From Leclercia adecarboxylata (GTDB lineage Bacteria; Pseudomonadota; Gammaproteobacteria; Enterobacterales; Enterobacteriaceae): 64,000 nucleotides of DNA. The stretch spans positions 2,604,001 to 2,668,000 of the forward strand of contig NZ_CP098325.1 of the NCBI RefSeq assembly GCF_023639785.1, given 5' to 3'. The translations under genes were made by a program, and so were the position numbers. Under the pieces are notes generated by a model. That model made no database searches. It worked only from the letters and a program-made list of their open reading frames with translations, and was not told the origin of the DNA. Below, one piece after another: positions 56,981-64,000 of the stretch; positions within the stretch are counted from its first letter, which is position 1; each line of letters begins with the position of its first letter.

Positions 56981-57745
56981 TCAGCTTTCTTGCTCTCTGT
57001 CAGCAATTTCCCGCTTCTCTTCTGCCGGAGGTGTGAGCGGGCCACAGAATCGCTGGGCAAGCCAGGTAGCACAGGTGATGAGTAGCCAGGAGATCAGGGT
57101 AGCCACCACCAGATCCCGCGGCCAGTGCATGCCAAGCAGCAAGCGGCTTCCCATTACGCCCGTAGCCCAGACCAGCAGTATGATGATGGTTAGCGTACGC
57201 CGACGCGGCCACAGTAAACCCACGCCCAGCAGTGCCCAGCTTGCAGCAAACATGGTATGCCCGGACGGGAAGGCAAAACCGGTCTCTTTCTGCCAGTGTT
57301 TACGTAAAAAAGTGGGAATAGTCTGTTCTTCAGCAAGCTGTTCTTTCACCAGCTCACCGCGCGCTTTACGCTTTAAATTGTAGAAGTCGTTGACCGGGAC
57401 ATGGTGCGTTTTTTCCAGCCAGACCACAAACGGACGCGGCTCCTGCACCCGATCCTTAACCCAGGATTTAACTCCCTGACCAAGAATAATGACCCCTGCC
57501 AGAATGGCAAAGAGCATAACGGCGGCTCGCAGACGAAAACGCAGGCACCACAAAAACCAGCCGCACAGGAGCGTGTGGGTGATAATTCCCCAGGGTTGGG
57601 TGACCGTTTCGGTTACCCAGAACAGCGCTTTCAACCATCCGCTGTTTGCGCCTGGCTGCCACTGCCAGCCCGATATCCATAAAGCCACAGGCATAATAAG
57701 CAATATCCCTGCGCCAACCGCCGTGCGGCGGGCTATTGAAAGCAT
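56981..57745 (-). CDS. pgpB: PgpB, phosphatidylglycerophosphate phosphatase B / undecaprenyl pyrophosphate phosphatase
   Basis: This 254-residue PAP2-superfamily membrane phosphatase has the three-part active site: KxxxxxxRP in KDRVQEPRP, PSGH in FAFPSGHTMFA, and SRxxxxxH in GSRLLLGMHWPRD. Several hydrophobic helices surround these. It dephosphorylates lipid phosphates including C55-PP at the outer face of the inner membrane. The start follows AAGGAG. It is divergent from ribA. Confidence 0.96.
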   Translation of the reverse strand: MLSIARRTAVGAGILLIMPVALWISGWQWQPGANSGWLKALFWVTETVTQPWGIITHTLLCGWFLWCLRFRLRAAVMLFAILAGVIILGQGVKSWVKDRVQEPRPFVVWLEKTHHVPVNDFYNLKRKARGELVKEQLAEEQTIPTFLRKHWQKETGFAFPSGHTMFAASWALLGVGLLWPRRRTLTIIILLVWATGVMGSRLLLGMHWPRDLVVATLISWLLITCATWLAQRFCGPLTPPAEEKREIADREQES

Positions 57746-57942
57746 GACGTCTCCTTTTTTCGATAAGCCTCACAATCATAACCGAAAAATTACAGCTGCG
57801 TAAAAATGTCGGATTGTGCGTTTAACGTTCGTTAAGCCGGGCGCGATTAGGTGAACCCGCGCAGCTTGTGGCAAAATAAGACAATACCGACAGCCGAACA
57901 GGCGACAGACACCAGGCGTGTCAGCATTTTCTGGAGAATCAC

Positions 57943-58533
57943 ATGCAGCTTAAACGTGTGGCAGAAGCCAATCTGCCAACCCCATGGGGCGATTTCCTGA
58001 TGGTGGGCTTTGAAGAACTGGCAACCGGGCAGGATCACGTTGCGTTAGTGTTCGGCGATACGTCCGGGCAGACGCCGGTCCTGGCCCGCGTTCATTCCGA
58101 GTGTCTTACGGGTGATGCCCTGTTTAGTCTCCGCTGTGATTGTGGTTTTCAACTTGAAGCGGCGCTGTCCCATATTGCAGAAGAAGGCCGGGGCATCCTG
58201 CTTTACCACCGTCAGGAGGGCCGTAATATCGGTCTGCTGAATAAGATCCGCGCATATGCGCTGCAGGATCAGGGCTACGACACCGTTGAAGCTAACCACC
58301 AGCTGGGCTTTGCTGCCGACGAGCGCGATTTCACCCTGTGCGCGGATATGTTCAAGCTGCTGGGCGTGGATGAAGTGCGCCTGCTGACCAACAACCCGCG
58401 TAAGGTTGAGATCCTGACCGAAGCCGGGATCAACATCGTAGAACGTGTACCGCTGATTGTGGGCCGCAATCCGAAAAACGCACACTATCTGGATACCAAA
58501 GCGGCGAAGCTTGGGCATCTGCTTAACAAATAA
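57943..58533 (+). CDS. ribA: RibA, GTP cyclohydrolase II
   Basis: RibA opens GTP to begin riboflavin synthesis. The 196-residue enzyme has zinc ligands C54, C65 and C67 ([17 protein letters not shown]) and the catalytic stretch [17 protein letters not shown]. Length matches E. coli. The start follows GGAGA. In E. coli ribA is induced by the SoxRS oxidative-stress system. It ends at a terminator shared with convergent acnA. Confidence 0.97.
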   Translation: MQLKRVAEANLPTPWGDFLMVGFEELATGQDHVALVFGDTSGQTPVLARVHSECLTGDALFSLRCDCGFQLEAALSHIAEEGRGILLYHRQEGRNIGLLNKIRAYALQDQGYDTVEANHQLGFAADERDFTLCADMFKLLGVDEVRLLTNNPRKVEILTEAGINIVERVPLIVGRNPKNAHYLDTKAAKLGHLLNK

Positions 58534-58540
58534 CAATAAC

Positions 58541-58577
58541 AGCCCGGCAGCAGGATGCCTGCCGGGCTGATTTCTTT
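58541..58577. terminator. Terminator between ribA and acnA
   Basis: Ten-base arms AGCCCGGCAG/CTGCCGGGCT (58541-58550, 58559-58568) are followed by GATTTCTTTTT on the plus strand. It sits between the two convergent stops and may serve both. Confidence 0.85.
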
Positions 58578-61253
58578 TTAAGTCAGCATATTACGAATGA
58601 CATAGTGCAAAATGCCGTCGTTCTGGTAGTAAGTCAGCTCCGTCGCGGTATCAATACGGCAGCGGCAGTTAACAACTTCGGTCTGCCCGTCGGCTCGCGT
58701 CAGTTTGACCGGTACCGTCGCACCAGGCGTCAGATTTTGCAGGTCCGCAATATCAATCCGCTCCTCACCTGTCAGCCCCAGCGTTTTACGCGATGCTCCC
58801 TGCGGAAACTCCAGCGGTAAAATCCCCATACCAATCAGGTTTGAACGGTGGATGCGCTCGAACGACTCGGCGATCACCACCCGGACCCCGAGGAGTCGTG
58901 GCCCTTTTGCCGCCCAGTCGCGGCTTGAGCCAGAGCCGTACTCTTTTCCGGCTATCACCGCCAGCGGAGTGCCTTCCTGCTGATACTTCATTGCCGCATC
59001 ATAGATGGAGATCACTTCTGTTCCAGGCAGATGGCGGGTCATGCCGCCTTCCACGCCCGGCACCATCTCGTTGCGAATACGGATGTTGGCGAAGGTGCCG
59101 CGCATCATTACCTCGTGATTCCCGCGACGCGAACCGTAGGAGTTGAAGTCACGACGCTCCACGCCACGGCTCTGGAGATAACGCCCTGCCGGGCTATCGG
59201 CCTTAATACTGCCCGCCGGGGAGATATGATCGGTGGTCACCGAGTCGCCAAGGATCGCCAGCACGCGCGCGCCGTGGATATCTTCCAGCGGTTTGGGCTG
59301 GGCCAGCATGTCATCAAAGAAAGGTGACAGGCGGATATAGGTAGAATCATCCTGCCAGCTGTAGGTGTCTGACCGCGCTACCTCAATGGTTTTCCACTCC
59401 GGCGTGCCTTCAAACACTTCGGCATACTCTTTGCGGAACATGTCGGTTGAGACTTTTTCAACCGCAAGGGCAATCTCCTGCGCAGACGGCCAGATATCCT
59501 TCAGATAAACCGGATCCCCCTTACGATCGTGCCCCAGCGGATCGGTTGCCAGATTGATATTCATATTGCCCGCCAGAGCATACGCTACCACCAGCGGCGG
59601 TGAGGCCAGCCAGTTGGTTTTGACCAGCGGGTGAATACGTCCTTCAAAGTTACGGTTGCCCGACAGCACCGCCCCGACCGTGAGATCGCCCTGCTTGATT
59701 GCCGTCTCGATAGGATCCGGCAGCGGCCCGGAGTTACCAATGCAGGTCGTACAACCGTAGCCCACCAGGTTAAAGCCCAGCTCGTCCAGATACGGCGTCA
59801 GTCGTGCCTGCGCCAGATAATCGGAGACGACTTTAGAGCCGGGTGCCAGCGAGGCTTTGACCCACGGCTGGCGTTTCAGGCCTAACGTAACGGCTTTTTT
59901 CGCCAGCAGCCCGGCCGCCATCAGCACGCTGGGGTTCGAGGTGTTGGTGCAGGAGGTGATGGCCGCAATGACGACTGCGCCGTCCGGGAGCTGGTACTGG
60001 TGACCATTCATCACGTAATCAATAGGGCGCCTGTCTTTCTGGGCGGTATTCACTTCCAGTTCATTGCTGGCGGCAAAGGCTTTCGGCACATCTGCCAGCG
60101 CCACGCGGTCCTGCGGACGTTTAGGCCCGGCGAGGCTGGCTTCAACTTCGCCCATGTCCAGCGCCAGCGTGCTGGTAAACACCGGTTCATCGCCCGGATT
60201 TCGCCACATTCCCTGCGCTTTGGCATAGGCCTCTACCAGCGCGACCTGCTCGCTGCTGCGCCCGCTCAGGCGCATGTATTCCAGCGTCACGCCGTCAATC
60301 GGGAAGAAACCGCAGGTGGCACCGTACTCGGGTGCCATGTTGGCGATAGTGGCCCGGTCAGCCAGCGGCAGCGAATCGAGCCCGTCGCCGTAGAATTCGA
60401 CAAATTTCCCCACTACGCCGTGCTTACGCAGCATCTGGGTGACGGTGAGCACCAGGTCGGTGGCGGTGATCCCCTCGCTGAGCTTGCCGGTCAATTTGAA
60501 GCCGACCACGTCCGGGATCAGCATGGAGACCGGCTGGCCAAGCATTGCCGCTTCGGCTTCGATCCCCCCTACCCCCCAGCCTAATACGCCGAGGCCGTTG
60601 ATCATGGTGGTGTGTGAGTCAGTCCCGACCAGCGTGTCCGGATAGGCTACCCACTCTTTATCCTGTAATTCACTCCACACCGCTTTGCCAAGATACTCCA
60701 GGTTGACCTGGTGGCAGATGCCGGTGCCGGGTGGAACGACGCTGAAACGGCTGAATGCCTGCTGGCCCCATTTCAGGAACACATAGCGCTCGTGGTTACG
60801 CTCCATCTCCAGGCGAACGTTCTCTTCAAATGCATCATCGTCGCCAAAATGGTCGACGGTAACCGAGTGGTCGATAACCAGATCAACCGGAGAAAGCGGG
60901 TTGACTTTGGCGGTATCGCCGCCAAGGCGCTTAACCGCCTCACGCATCGCGGCCAGATCGACCACCGCCGGAACGCCGGTGAAATCCTGCATCAGAACCC
61001 TGGCGGGACGATAAGCTATCTCCCGGTCGGCATGGGCACTCTGCAACCATCCGGCAAGGGCATGAATATCTTCAGCCGTAACAGAGACTTCATCCTGCCA
61101 GCGCAGGAGATTTTCCAGTAACACTTTAAGCGACTTGGGTAAACGCGCAATATCCCCAAGTTCCTTTGCGGCCAGCGGCAGGCTGTAGTAGTGATAGGTT
61201 TTGTTCTCAGCCTGCAATGTGTCCTTACTGGCTTCGCGTAGGGTTAACGACAT
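58578..61253 (-). CDS. acnA: AcnA, aconitate hydratase A
   Basis: This 891-residue stress-associated aconitase converts citrate to isocitrate and, as apoprotein, can bind mRNA. Iron-sulfur ligands lie in [14 protein letters not shown] and [14 protein letters not shown], and conserved aconitase motifs are [21 protein letters not shown] and [15 protein letters not shown]. The start follows a strong AAGGAGGAG. Length equals E. coli AcnA, which is induced by oxidative stress and iron sufficiency. Confidence 0.97.
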   Translation of the reverse strand: MSLTLREASKDTLQAENKTYHYYSLPLAAKELGDIARLPKSLKVLLENLLRWQDEVSVTAEDIHALAGWLQSAHADREIAYRPARVLMQDFTGVPAVVDLAAMREAVKRLGGDTAKVNPLSPVDLVIDHSVTVDHFGDDDAFEENVRLEMERNHERYVFLKWGQQAFSRFSVVPPGTGICHQVNLEYLGKAVWSELQDKEWVAYPDTLVGTDSHTTMINGLGVLGWGVGGIEAEAAMLGQPVSMLIPDVVGFKLTGKLSEGITATDLVLTVTQMLRKHGVVGKFVEFYGDGLDSLPLADRATIANMAPEYGATCGFFPIDGVTLEYMRLSGRSSEQVALVEAYAKAQGMWRNPGDEPVFTSTLALDMGEVEASLAGPKRPQDRVALADVPKAFAASNELEVNTAQKDRRPIDYVMNGHQYQLPDGAVVIAAITSCTNTSNPSVLMAAGLLAKKAVTLGLKRQPWVKASLAPGSKVVSDYLAQARLTPYLDELGFNLVGYGCTTCIGNSGPLPDPIETAIKQGDLTVGAVLSGNRNFEGRIHPLVKTNWLASPPLVVAYALAGNMNINLATDPLGHDRKGDPVYLKDIWPSAQEIALAVEKVSTDMFRKEYAEVFEGTPEWKTIEVARSDTYSWQDDSTYIRLSPFFDDMLAQPKPLEDIHGARVLAILGDSVTTDHISPAGSIKADSPAGRYLQSRGVERRDFNSYGSRRGNHEVMMRGTFANIRIRNEMVPGVEGGMTRHLPGTEVISIYDAAMKYQQEGTPLAVIAGKEYGSGSSRDWAAKGPRLLGVRVVIAESFERIHRSNLIGMGILPLEFPQGASRKTLGLTGEERIDIADLQNLTPGATVPVKLTRADGQTEVVNCRCRIDTATELTYYQNDGILHYVIRNMLT

Positions 61254-61373
61254 AAGCTCCTCCTTAATTACCGGGATTGCGATACCCTGACTTTGATCAG
61301 GGCCGTAATTAAAGATAACACATCGTCACCGTAACGATTTGATAACAACTCAAATAGACAAATTCAGCGAGAA

Positions 61374-61402
61374 ACAAAAAGCCCCGCCGGAGCGAGGCTT
61401 TC
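61374..61402 (-). terminator. Terminator after the ymiC-like gene
   Basis: On the minus strand AAAGCCTCGC pairs with GCGGGGCTTT around TCCG (one mismatch), followed by TTG and TTTC. It ends the small-gene transcript before acnA. Confidence 0.75.
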
Positions 61403-61407
61403 ATCCT

Positions 61408-61509
61408 TCAGTGTAGGGTGAGCCAGATGAGCTGGCACCAGAAGAGGATCGAGAGGGAAAACGCGGCCATCCAGGACCAGTATTTAGCTTCGGATATATT
61501 ATTCATCAT
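61408..61509 (-). CDS. ymiC: YmiC-like 33-residue membrane protein
   Basis: The translation is MMNNISEAKYWSWMAAFSLS, then ILFWCQLIWLTLH, stop. One hydrophobic helix spans about residues 11-31. An acnA-proximal small protein of this kind is known from E. coli (YmiC), and the WSWM-AFSLSILFW core agrees with my memory of it. A second ATG follows at 61506. Function is unknown. It is followed closely by a terminator. Confidence 0.72.
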   Translation of the reverse strand: MMNNISEAKYWSWMAAFSLSILFWCQLIWLTLH

Positions 61510-61633
61510 TGCGACACCACTCTTTATTTATTCATTTGCGCTGAGGTTGCCTCAGTTCGGTATTGCTGATGTGTATTTATTAAAGAGTACAAAAGTACAT
61601 CGGATTATTATCGCGCTACGCTGATAATAAGAA

Positions 61634-61804
61634 TTATTGTTTTTTAGGTTCGTCTTCTGCGAACAAATCAATGAAGGCTTGCTGCTGCGCGGACAGCTTC
61701 CAGGACGCGGGGACATTCGCTGTTTCGTCATGACGGACTTTGCAACGCGTGTCACGTTTCTGACATACAGGCTTTACTGCTTCACTACGCCCCTGAATCG
61801 CCAT
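61634..61804 (-). CDS. yciX: YciX, small conserved protein
   Basis: This 56-residue protein (MAIQGRSEAVKPVCQKRDTR at the start, then ETANVPASWKLSAQQQAFIDLFAED) is charged, has three cysteines in a short CQKRDTRCKV region and no membrane helix. It lies two bases after the ymiA stop (TAAGTATG), so the two are co-translated. It is the positional orthologue of E. coli YciX between acnA and cysB. Function is unknown. An upstream in-frame start would overlap ymiA and is not used. Confidence 0.78.
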   Translation of the reverse strand: MAIQGRSEAVKPVCQKRDTRCKVRHDETANVPASWKLSAQQQAFIDLFAEDEPKKQ

Positions 61805-61806
61805 AC

Positions 61807-61947
61807 TTAACCCCAGAATTTCCAGATCAGAAAGGCCACCACTACCCAAAACAGGGTGGAACCGAGAAACACCGCCAGCCAGGCTTTACGCTTAAGTCCT
61901 GGATCCCTTTGCGGCTCGTGGCGTCCTGGCGGCATCGCTAACCTCAT
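61807..61947 (-). CDS. ymiA: YmiA, 46-residue membrane protein
   Basis: The frame encodes MRLAMPPGRHEPQRDPGLKR, then KAWLAVFLGSTLFWVVVAFL, then IWKFWG. A basic, proline-rich head is followed by one membrane helix. Length and sequence closely match E. coli YmiA. A second ATG four codons in is possible. It heads the small-gene string ymiA-yciX-ymiC upstream of acnA. Function is unknown. Confidence 0.85.
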   Translation of the reverse strand: MRLAMPPGRHEPQRDPGLKRKAWLAVFLGSTLFWVVVAFLIWKFWG

Positions 61948-62282
61948 GCAATCGATTTCGCTTATCATTTGGATACCAAACAATTGGTATAAGTAATCGT
62001 GGTTGAGATAAATCCTAAAGAAACTTTAGTCGAAAATCCAGCGAATTTACGAATCCTGTCGCGTCAAATATTTAATCTTTTGAGCGGAAATATATAAATG
62101 AAACGTGAAGTTTGCGTAGCGGTTAATTATTTTCTATTTTTGTCTGCTTTGTACGACTGTTTCAGCAAAAGAACGCCGTAACCTTATGGTTATTGAGGCA
62201 AGAAAAGAAAGCTGGAGGGGGTTTTAATTCAGAACAACAGGCGAGAACGGTATCTTTCCCGAGGGAAAGATACCGAAGGTTA
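61948..62282. other. Intergenic region between ymiA and cysB
   Basis: These 335 bases contain a dyad ATACCAA-ACAA-TTGGTAT at 61973-61990 just upstream of ymiA, a possible 27-codon plus-strand frame at 62098-62181 (starting MKREVCVAVNYF) with only a weak ribosome site, and the hairpin next to the cysB stop. The rest is AT-rich with no recognised element. Confidence 0.55.
62249..62274 (-). terminator. Hairpin after cysB
   Basis: Eleven-base perfect arms GGTATCTTTCC/GGAAAGATACC (62249-62259, 62264-62274) around CGAG lie eight bases past the cysB stop. The minus-strand sequence after it is GTTCTCG, so the T-run is poor. Confidence 0.65.
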
Positions 62283-63272
<990 letters not shown>

Positions 63273-63390
63273 TTAGCGCACACGGGCAATCGCTTAAGAC
63301 GATTTGATAATAAGAAAAGGGTTAACTATAACCACTATATCATTTATATCTTTGCTGTATAGCCCGTAACAAAAAATAATAAACGGACAA

Positions 63391-63418
63391 TAAAAAAGGG
63401 CCGGAATCCCGGCCCTTT
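63391..63418 (-). terminator. Intrinsic terminator of topA
   Basis: Ten-base arms AAAGGGCCGG/CCGGCCCTTT (63395-63404, 63409-63418) with loop AATC are followed on the minus strand by a run of T. It lies 26 bases beyond the topA stop. Confidence 0.93.
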
Positions 63419-63443
63419 AAGGGTAACTTACCGTAAATAAAGG

Positions 63444-64000
63444 TTATTTTTTACCTTCAACCCATTTACCGTCAACATAAAATGCTGACCAACCCGTCGC
63501 TTTACCGTCTTTTTCAGCAGCAACGTACTGTTGCTTAGTTTTACGGCTAAAACGCACCACGGTTTTATTACCTTCTGGATCCTGCTGAGGGGCATCGGCC
63601 AGATAGCGCAGCTTTTCAGCCAGGCGATCGCGGAAGCGGTAAAGCTCTTCGACCAGCGGCGCACGCGTTTCACGAGATTTCGGGAAAGTGTTCGCCGCCA
63701 GGAAGACGCCCGCAGCGCCGTCACGCAGAACAAAGTAGGCATCGGACTTTTCACACGGCAGCTCAGGCAGCGGAACCGGATCTTCCTTCGGCGGTGCTAC
63801 TTCACCATTTCGCAGGATCTTACGCGTGTTTTTGCAGTCGTCGTTGGTGCAGGCCATGTACTTACCAAAACGCCCCATCTTCAGGTGCATTTCAGAACCA
63901 CACTTCTCACACTCTACAATCGGACCGTCATAGCCCTTGATGCGGAACTCGCCCTCTTCGATCTCATACCCGTCACAGGTCGGGTTGTTACCACAGACGT
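63444..64000 (-). CDS. topA: TopA, DNA topoisomerase I (C-terminal part only)
   Basis: Only the last 185 or so codons are in the window; the frame enters from the right edge. The visible part holds a zinc-ribbon region ([46 protein letters not shown]) and the basic C-terminal domain ending KWVEGKK. These C-terminal domains bind single-stranded DNA and RNA polymerase. Neighbouring cysB is the expected partner in synteny. The 148-residue frame starting at an internal Met is not a separate gene. Confidence 0.95.
   Translation of the reverse strand, partial: VCGNNPTCDGYEIEEGEFRIKGYDGPIVECEKCGSEMHLKMGRFGKYMACTNDDCKNTRKILRNGEVAPPKEDPVPLPELPCEKSDAYFVLRDGAAGVFLAANTFPKSRETRAPLVEELYRFRDRLAEKLRYLADAPQQDPEGNKTVVRFSRKTKQQYVAAEKDGKATGWSAFYVDGKWVEGKK

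Overview
The window is a chromosomal segment of an Enterobacteriaceae genome. From mppA to topA the gene order follows, in inverted orientation, the Escherichia coli topA-mppA region, and nearly every protein there is a clear orthologue at the expected length. Differences from E. coli (an inserted type VI secretion cluster, a DSF synthase gene beside the GGDEF/EAL gene, no puu cluster, no pspE) point to an Enterobacter/Lelliottia/Cronobacter-like genus. The species cannot be named from this sequence alone.

Layout. (1) 1-14304, minus strand: one half of a type VI secretion system (T6SS), transcribed tssB-tssC-tssK-tssL-ompA/tagL-like-hcp-clpV-vgrG and then a very large effector gene that runs off the left edge. 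The effector carries an EF-hand loop, an M23 metallopeptidase-like domain and the start of a T4-type (GH24) lysozyme, so it looks like a two-enzyme cell-wall toxin. (2) 14663-18134: mppA, mpaA and ycjG for murein tripeptide import and breakdown. (3) 18240-22900: tpx, tyrR (preceded by a TyrR box) and ycjF-ycjX (preceded by a sigma-32-like promoter). (4) 23056-36800: the glucoside/kojibiose cluster ycjMNOPQRSTUV-ompG with its LacI-type regulator ycjW. ycjN, the binding-protein gene, is cut by an amber codon. An identical 14-base operator-like sequence lies at the ycjM promoter and again just before ycjU. (5) 36989-39669: phage-shock operon pspABCD with divergent pspF and a sigma-54 promoter. 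(6) 39758-45037: sapABCDF transporter. (7) 45162-53986: fabI, yciW, rnb, pdeR/rpfR, a convergent rpfF-like DSF synthase, yciZ, yciT and osmB. (8) 54099-64000: yciH, pyrF, lapB, lapA, pgpB, ribA, acnA, three very small genes (ymiC-like, yciX, ymiA), cysB and the 3' end of topA.

How it fits together. The T6SS would fire an Hcp tube tipped by VgrG with the peptidoglycan hydrolase as probable cargo, and ClpV recycles the TssB/TssC sheath. MppA, MpaA and YcjG form a murein-peptide recycling route. The ycj genes encode uptake (YcjNOP with the YcjV ATPase, OmpG porin) and conversion (YcjM, Q, R, S, T, U) of unusual glucosides. RpfF and RpfR form a probable fatty-acid signal synthase/receptor pair linking cell density to cyclic-di-GMP.

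No tRNA, rRNA, CRISPR array, insertion sequence or prophage was recognised. Start codons were moved inward from the longest open frame where Shine-Dalgarno position and family length supported it.
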